A DNA stretch of 64,000 nt from Chlorobiota bacterium (GTDB lineage: Bacteria > Bacteroidota > Ignavibacteria > OLB7), in assembly GCA_028287785.1 (NCBI GenBank), contig JAQBOZ010000027.1:310001-374000 (forward strand), read 5' to 3'. The translations under genes were made by a program, and so were the position numbers. Within the stretch, counting starts at the first letter, position 1. Each line of letters opens with the position of its first letter. The notes beneath the pieces were generated by a model. That model was not told the origin of the DNA and did not search any database. It saw only the letters and a list, made by a program, of their open reading frames with translations. Below are positions 16,423-28,337 of the stretch, piece after piece.

Positions 16423-19400
16423 ATGACTTCTACTCTTTCTCCGGCGGCACGGTCGGGCGCTTCGTTCCGCACGGGCCGTCGCTTCCGCCTGATACTCCCA
16501 TGTCTGTTCATGTTCCTGGCCGCCGCGGTGGTATCGGCGCAGCCCCAGCCTCAGCCGGTGTACGATCCGGAGGGACAGCTCAAAAAGCTGGAGGAGATCA
16601 ACCGTCAGGGGCGCATCGATCGCGAGGAGACGGGGTCCGATGAGGATGTGCGCGGACGCGAGGAGTGGTTCAGCTTTCAGCGGCGCTATCCGTACGACAT
16701 GATCCCGGCCGGCATCAGGGCCTCGGCGATCCGGGAGATGAAGGAGCAGAGCGAGCGGATTCAGGTGGCGCGAAGCAAGAAGAACGGCGCGGCCTTCCTC
16801 TCCTCGGTCAGTTGGGAGAACGTGGGGCCCGTCAACTTCTCCGGTCGCACGAAATCGATAGCCATCGATCCCCGGACGCCCAACACGCTCTTTATCGGCG
16901 CGGCCGCGGGGGGAGCCTGGAAAACCGTGGATGGCGGAAAGGTCTGGACCACGACGTTCGATACGCTTTCATCGCTTGCGATGGGGGCGATCTGCATCGA
17001 TCCGATCGACCCGAACATCATCTACGCCGGGACCGGCGAAAACGTGGCGAGCGTCGATGTCTATCTCGGCGATGGGATCTTCAAATCGACCGATGGCGGG
17101 CTTACCTGGAGGAATGTCGGCCTGGGGAGCGTCAGCTCGTTCTCCAGGATCGAGGTGAACCGGCAGCATCACAATATCGTCTATGCCGCGGCGGCGCGTC
17201 CAACCTCCACCGGAGGGAGCGGCGCCGGCGGGTTCTATCGCTCCGATGATTTCGGGGAAACGTGGAAGCAGATCGTCACGGGGCTTGTCTTCGATATGTC
17301 GGTCGATCCCAACAACGGCGACAAGATCTACCTGGCGTTCAACAACTCCGTCCGCCGCTCCACCGACGCCGGGCTGACGTTTGCGACCGCTACCACCGGA
17401 ATCGACACGGTGAGCAAATCGGTCAGGATGAGCATCGCGGTGGCGCCATCAGAGCCAAGCCGGATCTATCTTTTCATGGCGCGCGATGCCGGCAGCGGCA
17501 ATCAGACGGCCGATGTCTATATCTCCACCAACAGCGCCACCACCTGGACGCGGAAGAAGAGTTTTCCCAGTTCGTTCTTCAACAAACAGGGCTGGTACGA
17601 TAACTGCCTCGCGGTCAATCCCGACGATCCCGATATCGCGCTGATCGGTGGAATCGATGTCTACCAGACGGTGGATGGCGGCGACAACTGGCAGAACACC
17701 ACCCGTTCCTACAGCGGCGGAAGCACCCATCCCGACCAGCAGACGCTTGCCTACAGCACCTCCAGCTCCGATATCGCCTACCTCGGAAACGATGGCGGCG
17801 TCTATCGTTCGACCGATGCCGGTGGGAGCTGGACGAAGGTGAGCACTGCCCTTCCCACCTCGCAGTACTACGCGCTGGATGTGGACCAGACCAAGCCGTT
17901 CCGCGTGTACGGCGGCACGCAGGACAACGGTTCCCACGGCTCCTACGGGACTGACGGGCCCACCCCGAACTGGGTATCGATTCTCGGCGGCGACGGCTTC
18001 TACGTGCTTGTCGATCTTGCCGATCCCGGCATCATCTACGCCGAGAACTTCAACGGCACGCCGCTCTACAAGATCGACGCGAACAACCTGAACTCCCGAT
18101 CCCGTATCGACGGATCGATCTCTTCGGATGCATCGACCGGCGATTATGGGTACTGGTCCACGCCGATCGCGATGAGCCCGAAGGATAAGAAGACGCTCTA
18201 CACCGGGCGGACCGGCCTTTATCGCACCACGAACCGCGGGAGCAGCTGGCAGAAGCTGGTGCCGGGGAATTCCGCCGGGGATCAGGGGAAGATCTCCGCC
18301 ATCGGGCTCTCGGTGGTGGATGCCAAGAAGATGATGATCGGCACGGTCTCCGGCGATGTCCGCTACTCGGTGAACGACGGCGCGGCGTGGGCGAAGTCCA
18401 CGGGGGTGCCGGGTCGGTATGTCACCGATATCGTCTACGATCCCACACTCCCGGAGCGCGTCTATATCTCCGTCTCCGGCACGAGCAACGGGCATGTCTA
18501 TCGCTCGGATAACAGCGGGGCCACGTTCGTGGATATCAGCGCCAACCTTCCCAAGGTGCCGGCCAACGCGCTCGTGGTGGACCCGCGAAACATCAACCAT
18601 CTCTTCGTCGGCACGGACGTGGGCGTCTTCGTCACCTTCGATGCCGGCAACTACTGGTTTCCGTTCAACGACGGCCTGGCCCTTTCGCCGGTGATCGATA
18701 TGAAGCTGCATGAGAGCGGCAGGTTGCTGGTGGCCGCCACGCACGGGCGCTCGATGTTCCGGGTGAACATCGATGGCATCACCATCACGCCGGGTCTTCT
18801 CTCGCCGCTCGGCGGCGAAGTTGTCAACACGCCTGGCCCGCTCGTGGTCCGCTGGGCCGGGTTTATCGGGCCGGTCGATATCTACATCAGCCTTGATGGC
18901 GGGGCGCATTATCAACTGGTTGCCCCCGGCATCGACGGCAATATCGACACGCTGAACCTTCCGCTTTCGGTAACCACCAACGCCCGCATCCGGGTGGTGG
19001 AACAGGGAGGGGATAAACGCTCGGCCGAATCCGGCGATTTCACGTTGAAGGCGCCGGTCAACGGCGCGGAGCTGACCGCGAAGGCGTTTATCGGGGAGGC
19101 CATCGAGGTGCGCCGTGGGGCGCTCTGGTGCACGGTGCGCGGGAGCGACTCCCTCTTCAAGCTGAAGCTGCCGCTGCTCAACTCGGGCGTCGCCCTGAAG
19201 CGCGTCAACATCCCCGGCCGTGTCCGCGACATGGCGTACGACTCGCTCGCGGACATCTTCTACATGCTTGTCACGGCCGATGACTACGGCAGCCCGAAGC
19301 TCTACAAGATGGACAGCCTCGGCGTTGGGCTGGGCGAAGTCACACTCCCGGCCGATCTGACGCGGATCAGCGGCGTGGCGATGATGGGGCCGCGGATAGC

Positions 19401-20088
19401 GCTGATCACCCCCGGTGCGGACGCGCAGATCGTTCAGCTTGATACGGGCGGCACCGTCATCTCGCGGAGCGGGCATCTTACCGGAGCGCAGGATGACGAC
19501 CGTCGCGGGCTGGTGTGGGATGGGCAGGTCTTTGTGCAGGGGGTGATCGACAAGAACGCGGGGGCGCTCTTCCAGAGCAAGCTGGAGAGCATCACGGGGA
19601 GCGATCCGCTTCGCATCCGCGAGTCGACGCCGGTGGTGCTCAGCCCGATCAAGAAGCTCTCATTCTTCGGGCTGGCGATCGATGCCTCGGATTCCGATAT
19701 CAACCGGCGGACCTACTGGGCCACCGACACGAACGGCATCTTCTACAAATTCACGCGCGCGGGGATATTCACAAGCGGCATCGCCGAGCTGGCCGTTGCC
19801 GGCGGCGCCTATACTGCATCGCAGGTCGCCATTGCCGATGTCTCCCCCAACCCGATGCGCGGTGCCGCCACCGTCCGCTTCACGCTCCGCAGCCGTCGCG
19901 ATGTGACGATGGAGCTGTACGACGCGGCGGGAGTCCGGCATCTGATGGTGCTGGATGGCATATCGATGGATGCTGGCGAGCACACGGCGACGCTGAATGC
20001 CGGCGGCCTTGCAAGCGGCATCTACTATGTGGTGCTGAGCGCCGGCGCCGGCCAGCGGGATATTCACCCGGTGGTGCTGGTGCGCTGA
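16423..20088 (+). CDS. Giant sortilin-like beta-propeller protein with T9SS sorting domain (B)
   Basis: A paralogue of protein A placed directly after it on the same strand, about 1221 residues. I start it at 16423 (MTSTLSPAARSG), which gives a signal peptide ending VVSAQ; the frame is open further upstream but without a signal-like sequence. The N-terminal linker repeats A closely (EDVRGREEWFSFQRRYPYDM), as do the propeller with Asp-box motifs (STDGGLTW, STDAGLTF, STDAGGSW, TTNRGSSW), the Ig-like domain (around 787) and the second propeller. It ends in a Por sorting domain (DVSPNPMRGAATVRFTL ... SGIYYVVL, around 1134-1221). A and B look like a tandem duplication that has since diverged. The role is unknown: surface adhesion, or binding or processing of an extracellular polymer. 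Confidence 0.9.
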   Translation: MTSTLSPAARSGASFRTGRRFRLILPCLFMFLAAAVVSAQPQPQPVYDPEGQLKKLEEINRQGRIDREETGSDEDVRGREEWFSFQRRYPYDMIPAGIRASAIREMKEQSERIQVARSKKNGAAFLSSVSWENVGPVNFSGRTKSIAIDPRTPNTLFIGAAAGGAWKTVDGGKVWTTTFDTLSSLAMGAICIDPIDPNIIYAGTGENVASVDVYLGDGIFKSTDGGLTWRNVGLGSVSSFSRIEVNRQHHNIVYAAAARPTSTGGSGAGGFYRSDDFGETWKQIVTGLVFDMSVDPNNGDKIYLAFNNSVRRSTDAGLTFATATTGIDTVSKSVRMSIAVAPSEPSRIYLFMARDAGSGNQTADVYISTNSATTWTRKKSFPSSFFNKQGWYDNCLAVNPDDPDIALIGGIDVYQTVDGGDNWQNTTRSYSGGSTHPDQQTLAYSTSSSDIAYLGNDGGVYRSTDAGGSWTKVSTALPTSQYYALDVDQTKPFRVYGGTQDNGSHGSYGTDGPTPNWVSILGGDGFYVLVDLADPGIIYAENFNGTPLYKIDANNLNSRSRIDGSISSDASTGDYGYWSTPIAMSPKDKKTLYTGRTGLYRTTNRGSSWQKLVPGNSAGDQGKISAIGLSVVDAKKMMIGTVSGDVRYSVNDGAAWAKSTGVPGRYVTDIVYDPTLPERVYISVSGTSNGHVYRSDNSGATFVDISANLPKVPANALVVDPRNINHLFVGTDVGVFVTFDAGNYWFPFNDGLALSPVIDMKLHESGRLLVAATHGRSMFRVNIDGITITPGLLSPLGGEVVNTPGPLVVRWAGFIGPVDIYISLDGGAHYQLVAPGIDGNIDTLNLPLSVTTNARIRVVEQGGDKRSAESGDFTLKAPVNGAELTAKAFIGEAIEVRRGALWCTVRGSDSLFKLKLPLLNSGVALKRVNIPGRVRDMAYDSLADIFYMLVTADDYGSPKLYKMDSLGVGLGEVTLPADLTRISGVAMMGPRIALITPGADAQIVQLDTGGTVISRSGHLTGAQDDDRRGLVWDGQVFVQGVIDKNAGALFQSKLESITGSDPLRIRESTPVVLSPIKKLSFFGLAIDASDSDINRRTYWATDTNGIFYKFTRAGIFTSGIAELAVAGGAYTASQVAIADVSPNPMRGAATVRFTLRSRRDVTMELYDAAGVRHLMVLDGISMDAGEHTATLNAGGLASGIYYVVLSAGAGQRDIHPVVLVR

Positions 20089-20130
20089 TCGGATCGATCG
20101 ATGCGCCGACGCGGGGGATGCTGCCCGGCG

Positions 20131-22566
20131 TCAATGACTGGATGGGAGGATCGTGTGCCCCCGCAGGAACTCAAGAAACCTGCCGGCCTCGGTCCTCCTT
20201 TCGTTTATGTAGGCGGCCGAAGCGAGAATGCCCGCCTGGGAATGCGATCGCAGGAATCGATCATCCTGATTTCCCATCATCGCCACATAATCGGCCAGGT
20301 CATCGCGATGCCCGCCGTTGCGGAGGAGCAGCACGTACGTCCCCGCGTCCCGCATCCCGAGCGCAATGCTCTGTTCGAGAAACCCGAAAAGGCCGGCCTG
20401 ATCGAGCTGATTGGATGAACGCGACGGCAATGCCACAACCTCCGGCGGATGCTCTCCGAGCACGGTCCGCGGATACTGGTTGACACTCAGCGATGCGCGC
20501 ATCAACGTCAGAATCCGCCGGAGATGCCACTCGGGCGCGACCTCCAGGGCGTGATCCAGCACGCGGATGCGCTGAATTGCCGGAAGCGGTTGCGTGAAAT
20601 ATTCGCGCATGACGGCCCCCAGCGTATCGGGGGCGACCATGAAAAAGATCCGCAGCGCCGCCCGCGTGGCGATATCATCCCCGATATTCATCGCAAGCAC
20701 GGAATCGTAGAGGCGGCGCGCGCGCGCCGTATCGCCAAGCGCCCACCATGCATCTCCCCGATCGATCAGGAAGGGGAGGAGGGGATAGCTTGCGGTGTCC
20801 CGGTCGTAGACGCGGCCGGAATCGAGCAGGCTCCTGAAATCGCCGCGACCGGAGAGGGTCCGCAGGATGCCGGCGCGCGCGCTGTAGTTGGTCCCCTCGT
20901 CCAGCGATTCCCGGAACCTCTGAAGGGCATCATCATATCGTCCCTCGGCGAGAGCCGCGTAGCCCCTGCTGTTGAGCGTCCCCATCCGCCTGAGGCATTT
21001 CTGTAGAAAGAAGGAGCCGCCCCCGAAGAGGTAGCGCATCGCGGGGCCGTAGGCGATGGAATCGGCGGGGGGGATCGAATCGATGAACCGGCGATATTCC
21101 CCGGAGAGCTGGTGGAGGCTCCTGCCGTAGGCGTTATCGAAATCGCTCGATGGGAACGCCTTCAGGAACTTCGGCATGCCGTAGCTGTCGATCAGCCATT
21201 TGCAGAAGGAGCCAGCCTCCACGTACGCCACCGACGAGCCGTGTGAGCTGAATCCGCTGGTGCTGATGATCCCCTCCGCCGGCGGCGCCATGGTGAACTG
21301 GAAGAGATAGCGCGCGTGCTCGTGGAGCGTGCGCCAGCCGCGGTTGTTTTCCATCGCCATCGCCGACCCCTCGATCAACCCCTGCGATGACGAGATGCCG
21401 AGGATGTTTCCGAACGGCGCGATCATCACATGCGCCAGCTCGTGCCGGAGCGTGCTGCCCACCCCTCCGAACGGCATGCTCAGCTTTCGCGCCCACGGCT
21501 TGGTGAACGATGCCGATGCCGTCCCCACCAGCCTCTTCTCCTCGCCGGAGCTGGAGTAGAGATAGAGCGTGACAGGCTCGATATCCTTCCGGGCGATGCC
21601 GAGCGCCAGCGCATGCTCGGCGATGTAGAAATCGGTCAGGTTGGCCGCGCGCCAGAGGTCCACCGAATCCGCGGAGGGAGCGTGGTAGTAGATGGTGGCA
21701 AAGCGGGTTGTAAGGGAATCACCCAGCTCCGCGCGGAGCCAGCGGTCGGTGCGGGTCAGCCCCAGATCGGAGCGATGGAGCAGCAGCGGAATCACCGCAA
21801 GCGCAAGGAGGGTGGCGATCACCGGCACCGGGCCGGGAAGGAAGTGACGCCCGACGTTGGGCTCCGCGGCATCGGCCACGCGCGCGCGCGTCCGCGGGAA
21901 CCCGGCCACCAGCGCGGCCAGCACCGCGGCGATCAGCAGATGCGCGGCGCGGTAGATGATCAGCGTGGTTGTGATGGGAAGCTCCGCATCCCAGGAGCCG
22001 CCGGGGAAGAAGCCGATCTGCCACGCATACATGAAGATATGCGGCCCGGTAAGCGCCTCGTATGCCCCACGGAACAGCGAGCCGGACCAGAGGAGAAGAA
22101 AGATGAGGCACGCCAGCCAGCGCCGTCCGGTGATCCTCCCGGCGACCGCCGCCAGCACCACGCTGATGGCCGCCGATGCGGGAACCAGCAGGAGATACCA
22201 GGATATCCCCTCCCACAACCCGCAGCTTTCCATGAAGAGCGAGCGGACCAGCGCCACCGCGAGCGGGATCAGCGCCAGCACAACCGAGACCACGATGTTA
22301 CGCCAGATCCTCCGGCCTGAAGCAGCGTCGGCCCCGGTCGCGCTCATCGTATCGCCGTCGTCAGATGCGAGCGTATGCGCCCGCCGGCGGAGGAGGATGG
22401 AGAGCCCCGCCAGAAGGCTGGCGACAAGCGCAGCCAACGCGGAGAACTCGTAGTGGAGATCGTTCACCAGCGGGAAGAACCCGGCCGTGATGCCGAGGAT
22501 CAGGTAGAGAATCGCGACGATGATCCGGGAAAAACCGGGGATGCGAGGGAACGAGCGGGTCAGCAC
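20131..22566 (-). CDS. Membrane-anchored HExxH metallopeptidase-like protein with TPR-like tail
   Basis: An 811-residue protein with about seven hydrophobic segments in the first 265 residues (around 14-34, 40-60, 90-110, 122-144, 150-166, 200-222, 243-262). A domain with a gluzincin-type zinc motif follows: TLRHELAHVMIAPFG near residue 374, with a downstream GLIEGSAMAME that could supply the third ligand Glu. The C-terminal part (around 545-790) is helical with an AALAEGRYDDALQRFRESL repeat typical of TPR. The layout resembles peptidase MA-like proteins. Topology suggests that the peptidase and TPR parts are on one side of the inner membrane after the last segment. Its substrate is unknown. 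It converges on protein B and diverges from the DUF309 gene. Confidence 0.75.
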   Translation of the reverse strand: MLTRSFPRIPGFSRIIVAILYLILGITAGFFPLVNDLHYEFSALAALVASLLAGLSILLRRRAHTLASDDGDTMSATGADAASGRRIWRNIVVSVVLALIPLAVALVRSLFMESCGLWEGISWYLLLVPASAAISVVLAAVAGRITGRRWLACLIFLLLWSGSLFRGAYEALTGPHIFMYAWQIGFFPGGSWDAELPITTTLIIYRAAHLLIAAVLAALVAGFPRTRARVADAAEPNVGRHFLPGPVPVIATLLALAVIPLLLHRSDLGLTRTDRWLRAELGDSLTTRFATIYYHAPSADSVDLWRAANLTDFYIAEHALALGIARKDIEPVTLYLYSSSGEEKRLVGTASASFTKPWARKLSMPFGGVGSTLRHELAHVMIAPFGNILGISSSQGLIEGSAMAMENNRGWRTLHEHARYLFQFTMAPPAEGIISTSGFSSHGSSVAYVEAGSFCKWLIDSYGMPKFLKAFPSSDFDNAYGRSLHQLSGEYRRFIDSIPPADSIAYGPAMRYLFGGGSFFLQKCLRRMGTLNSRGYAALAEGRYDDALQRFRESLDEGTNYSARAGILRTLSGRGDFRSLLDSGRVYDRDTASYPLLPFLIDRGDAWWALGDTARARRLYDSVLAMNIGDDIATRAALRIFFMVAPDTLGAVMREYFTQPLPAIQRIRVLDHALEVAPEWHLRRILTLMRASLSVNQYPRTVLGEHPPEVVALPSRSSNQLDQAGLFGFLEQSIALGMRDAGTYVLLLRNGGHRDDLADYVAMMGNQDDRFLRSHSQAGILASAAYINERRTEAGRFLEFLRGHTILPSSH

Positions 22567-22656
22567 CGATGTTATTCTCCCGAAGAAAAAATGCCTATCG
22601 AGACTTAATATACATAACGCCCGATCCCCTTCCGGGGAGATGATAATTTTTCATCA

Positions 22657-23061
22657 ATGAGTTACCGAAAGCAGTTCGAACTGGGAATAGACGAGTTCAA
22701 TGAAGGTCGGTATTTCGAATGCCATGATACGTTTGAAGACCTCTGGATGCAGGAGCGGGGGGAGCGGAAGCGATTCCTTCAGGGATTGATTCAGGGGGCG
22801 GTGGGGGTTTTTCATGCCACGCGGCACAACTATACCGGCGCCGAGAGCCAGCTCACGAAATCGCTCACGAAGCTTGTCGAGTATCCCGACAGGTTCCTCG
22901 GGATCGATGTGGGAGGGTTTCGGCAGGGGCTGGAGGCATTCAGGGAATTCATCCGGCGAAGCATGGCAGGCGGCCATCCGACGTACGATCCCGATCTGAT
23001 CCCCCGCATGGAGTACAGCTACGATCCCTCGACGATGTCCGATCTTTCCACGGAGGATTGA
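22657..23061 (+). CDS. DUF309 domain protein
   Basis: A 134-residue cytosolic protein. The segment GIDEFNEGRYFECHDTFEDL followed by RKRFLQGLIQGAVGVFHATR is the DUF309 signature: an alpha-helical domain with conserved FxxGxYFExHE-type and QGLIQxA motifs. The last 35 residues (SYDPSTMSDLSTED) are acidic and probably disordered. The biochemical role of the family is not established. It is followed after 75 nt by a ferredoxin gene on the same strand, so the two may be co-transcribed. Confidence 0.88.
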   Translation: MSYRKQFELGIDEFNEGRYFECHDTFEDLWMQERGERKRFLQGLIQGAVGVFHATRHNYTGAESQLTKSLTKLVEYPDRFLGIDVGGFRQGLEAFREFIRRSMAGGHPTYDPDLIPRMEYSYDPSTMSDLSTED

Positions 23062-23136
23062 CCGGCTCGTGGTTACAAAACAGACATTGCGATAAGACTT
23101 ATCAAATATTCATCTCATTCTTAGGGAGTCTCGACA

Positions 23137-23490
23137 ATGGCAATCTATATCACAACCGACTGTATCAACTGCGGTGCGTGCGAGCCGGAGTGCCCGAACA
23201 CCGCCATCTACGAGGGGGGCGCCAACTGGACCCTCTCCGGCGTTACCTATGGCGGCGCTGATGACTCCCCAGGGGGCGCCCCGGCATCCAGCTTCTGGTC
23301 CGCCGATTACTTCTACATCGTCCCGGACAAGTGCACCGAGTGCGTCGGCTTCCACGATGAGCCGCAGTGCGCCGCTGTCTGCCCGGTGGATGTCTGCCTT
23401 CCCGATCCGAACCATGTGGAATCGCGTGAGGAGCTGGAGTTGAAGAACGAATATCTGAACATGATCGATGCCGAGCGTCTGCGCGGATAA
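23137..23490 (+). CDS. 2x[4Fe-4S] ferredoxin
   Basis: A 117-residue electron carrier. The first cluster site is C-X2-C-X2-C-X3-CP (CINCGACEPECP, around residues 9-20). The second is C-X2-C-X8-C-X3-CP (CTECVGFHDEPQCAAVCP, around 67-84), with the longer loop known from YfhL-type ferredoxins. A Gly/Ser-rich insertion (around 42-56) separates the halves. The C-terminus is a Glu-rich helix. The start is supported by AGGGAG about 10 nt upstream, a good Shine-Dalgarno sequence for this genome. It may serve the ferredoxin-dependent oxidoreductase elsewhere in the window, but this is speculation. Confidence 0.93.
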   Translation: MAIYITTDCINCGACEPECPNTAIYEGGANWTLSGVTYGGADDSPGGAPASSFWSADYFYIVPDKCTECVGFHDEPQCAAVCPVDVCLPDPNHVESREELELKNEYLNMIDAERLRG

Positions 23491-23512
23491 TCTCGATTGC
23501 GTTCATGAGGAG

Positions 23513-23566
23513 ACAAACACAACAGAGTCCCTCCGGCGAATGCCGGAGGGACTCTGTTGTGTTTGT
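23513..23566. terminator. 54-nt perfect hairpin after the ferredoxin
   Basis: Two perfectly complementary 25-nt arms (the 5' arm begins ACAAACACAACAGAG and ends CCTCCGGC) around a GAAT loop. It is an unusually long stem for a terminator and no T-run follows. It starts 22 nt after the ferredoxin stop. Confidence 0.85.
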
Positions 23567-23598
23567 TGTGTCGTCGTGTACGTTGCGCGCGTCGGGGC

Positions 23599-23627
23599 GT
23601 CGGGGCAGGTTTGAAACCTGCCCCGAC
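23599..23627. repeat. 29-nt perfect palindrome (family 1, copy 3)
   Basis: Left arm GTCGGGGCAGGTTT with a central G. It differs from the 3881 copy by a compensated pair of changes (GCGGG to GCAGG with the matching change in the right arm). A partial GTCGGGGC duplicate directly precedes it at 23591. Confidence 0.95.
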
Positions 23628-23755
23628 AAACAGCGCTGACAATGCACTGACAAATGCGCTGAAACGCTCCGTGACCATTCCTTTGTTCCGTTCTCCGTAG
23701 ATTTGTTTTCTTGTCAGATCAATCCTTGCCGAGAACCAGACTAACGACACTACGA

Positions 23756-26644
<2,889 letters not shown>

Positions 26645-26666
26645 ACGCAGCGGACTGTCATGGACC

Positions 26667-26695
26667 GTCGGGGGACGTTTGAAACGTCCCCCGAC
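26667..26695. repeat. 29-nt perfect palindrome (family 1, copy 4)
   Basis: Left arm GTCGGGGGACGTTT with a central G; again fully self-complementary. Relative to the other copies the arm changes are matched on both sides. It lies between the convergent gcvP and Cdd1-like genes, so it may act as a bidirectional terminator. A degenerate piece (TTCAAACGTTCCCTGAC) follows at about 26702-26718. Confidence 0.95.
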
Positions 26696-26701
26696 AGTTC
26701 T

Positions 26702-27010
26702 TCAAACGTTCCCTGACAACGGTGTGTCCTTCCAGTTCCACCATTTCAGCAGCTCGGGGTCGTGCTTTGTCTCGGTGGCGAAGTAGACGGCGCAGCGATA
26801 GGTGTAGAGGAGGCAGCGGTCGATCCGCACGCCGGCCAGATCGCAGCTCTCGCGATAGAGCTGCTCGGGATCGCGACCGCGGAGATCGCCGACCGAGCGT
26901 ACCCCCAGATTCCAGAGATCGATGGCGATGCTTTTACCGATTCCGGGGATCACCTGGAGATCCTTCAGGGCGCTCTGCCTGTCGATGCCGTTCATGGTGT
27001 TCCTCGCCAT
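26702..27010 (-). CDS. Helix-hairpin-helix protein, Cdd1-like
   Basis: A 102-residue small cytosolic protein. A helix-hairpin-helix segment (LQVIPGIGKSIAIDLWNLG, around residues 18-36) is followed by RDPEQLYRESCDLAG and DRCLLYTYRCAVYFA. This pattern matches the 'pathogenicity locus' (Cdd1) family, whose molecular role is not known but whose fold suggests nucleic-acid binding. The last gene of a small operon: AraC-type regulator, VOC protein, this gene; it starts 3 nt from the VOC stop. The end of the protein overlaps the decayed repeat tail at about 26702-26718. Confidence 0.85.
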   Translation of the reverse strand: MARNTMNGIDRQSALKDLQVIPGIGKSIAIDLWNLGVRSVGDLRGRDPEQLYRESCDLAGVRIDRCLLYTYRCAVYFATETKHDPELLKWWNWKDTPLSGNV

Positions 27011-27013
27011 CGC

Positions 27014-27403
27014 TCAGTTTCCTCCGCCGGCGAATGTGAGGTAGAAGCCGGACGGGTCCACGATCGTGAACTCCCGCGTGCCGTAGAATGTGGCCTCCAG
27101 CTCCTTGACGACCTCCGCCTTCCCCCGGACGCTCGCCAGCAGCGCATCCACATCATCCACGTCGATGTAGATCGTGAGGCTTCCGCCGGAGCGGTTCTCC
27201 TTCAGCGGCGCCAGCGTGTCGTCGATCGACCCGCGCGTCTGGAACATCATCTCCACGCTCCCCTGGGTCATCTGCGCGAAGACGAACTCCCCGGCATCGG
27301 GAACGGTGGCGACGAGCGTGAAGCCGAGCACATCGCGATAGAAATCGACCATGCGGTTGACATCCCCGGAGATGAGAACGGGGGTGAGCTTGCTGAATGT
27401 CAT
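27014..27403 (-). CDS. VOC (glyoxalase/bleomycin-resistance) family protein
   Basis: A 129-residue protein with the paired beta-alpha-beta-beta-beta VOC fold: LTPVLISGDVNRMVDFYRDVLGF at the N-terminus and FTIVDPSGFYLTFAG at the C-terminus, with the acidic residue pattern of the metal-binding type (VEMMF and Asp/Glu in the second half). The family includes dioxygenases, glyoxalases and drug-binding proteins, and the substrate cannot be assigned. It is flanked by the AraC regulator upstream (82 nt) and the Cdd1-like gene downstream (3 nt), so it probably belongs to a stress-responsive operon. Confidence 0.88.
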   Translation of the reverse strand: MTFSKLTPVLISGDVNRMVDFYRDVLGFTLVATVPDAGEFVFAQMTQGSVEMMFQTRGSIDDTLAPLKENRSGGSLTIYIDVDDVDALLASVRGKAEVVKELEATFYGTREFTIVDPSGFYLTFAGGGN

Positions 27404-27484
27404 GATGATCGTCTCCTGCTGATAGGGAAGGGTTTCGGTTGCGGCGGCAACGTACGGGCTCTGAGGGAAGTGGGATTGTAGAAA

Positions 27485-28285
27485 TCAGACGCGCCCCGCC
27501 ATCTCCCGTCCGAATTGCGTCGGGGTAAGCCCGGAGAGGGAGCGGAACTCATGGATGAGATGCGGTTGATCGTGGAAGCCGCAGTGATGGACAAGCTCGT
27601 GCGGGTCGATCGCGGAACCCCTCCGCAGCAGCGCGGCGGCGTTCTGAAACCTGACGATCCGGGCCAGCATCTTCGGCGCGAGCCCGACCTGATCGTTGAA
27701 CCGCCGCGCCAGATGGCGGCCGCTGACGCCGAGCGATTTCTCCAGCGCGCTTATCGCTATCCGGCCGCCGCTTCTCCCGATCAACCCGAGCGCCCCGGCC
27801 ACCGAACGATCCGGGACGGGCGCGGAGCCCAGCCGGCGCGCCAGAAGCATGTCGAAGCGTTCGAGCCTCCGCGCGATGGTCGCCCCATCGTCAAGGGGCA
27901 TCGCCACGTCCCGGATTCCATCTCTCCAGAGATCCGACAGCGCGATCGAGTAATCCGCCAGCTCGCTCATCGGCACCGGGAAGAAGATGCGGCCGCAGCC
28001 GGGGCGGAAACGGACGGCGATCAACTCCAGCGGCCCGCCGAGCATCACCACCCTGGGGCGGCGCATGACGCCGATGACGGTGCCGCGCGATGGATCGAAC
28101 GCGGAGGCCGGTTCCGTTGCGTCGAAGATGATATCGACACAGCCGTCGGGCAGGACGCGGTTGGGCGTGGGAGTGCTGCTTCCGGCGGCGCGCATGGTCC
28201 AGTAGCACTCCACGTATGGAGCGAGTGGAGGGGAGGGGGGGAATTCCCGATAGACCGGGAGGATATGGTTCGATGCATCGCTCAT
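27485..28285 (-). CDS. AraC-family transcriptional regulator (DUF6597-type N-terminus)
   Basis: A 266-residue DNA-binding regulator. The N-terminal half (from PSPPLAPYVECYWTM) matches the sensory domain often found in this subclass. The C-terminal AraC helix-turn-helix pair runs from about 165, with ISALEKSLGVSGRHLARRF as the first helix-turn-helix and HHCGFHDQPHLIHEFRSLSG as the second. I start it at 28285 (MSDASNHILP); upstream the frame is open but not family-like. It heads an operon with the VOC protein and the Cdd1-like gene. Similar AraC-VOC pairs are common and often self-regulating; the inducer is unknown. Confidence 0.88.
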   Translation of the reverse strand: MSDASNHILPVYREFPPSPPLAPYVECYWTMRAAGSSTPTPNRVLPDGCVDIIFDATEPASAFDPSRGTVIGVMRRPRVVMLGGPLELIAVRFRPGCGRIFFPVPMSELADYSIALSDLWRDGIRDVAMPLDDGATIARRLERFDMLLARRLGSAPVPDRSVAGALGLIGRSGGRIAISALEKSLGVSGRHLARRFNDQVGLAPKMLARIVRFQNAAALLRRGSAIDPHELVHHCGFHDQPHLIHEFRSLSGLTPTQFGREMAGRV

Positions 28286-28337
28286 CGTCGGGTCAGATTG
28301 CGTGGAGATATGCGGCGGGCGGGACCCTGCTCGCAAA

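Noticed and set aside
23599-23660. Short frame with GAGFKPAPT-type peptide
   Set aside because: A spurious translation of the family-1 palindrome, a well-known pattern, not a gene.
23628-23755. Glycine riboswitch before gcvP
   Set aside because: No conserved aptamer cores or paired helices of that class could be made out in 128 nt.
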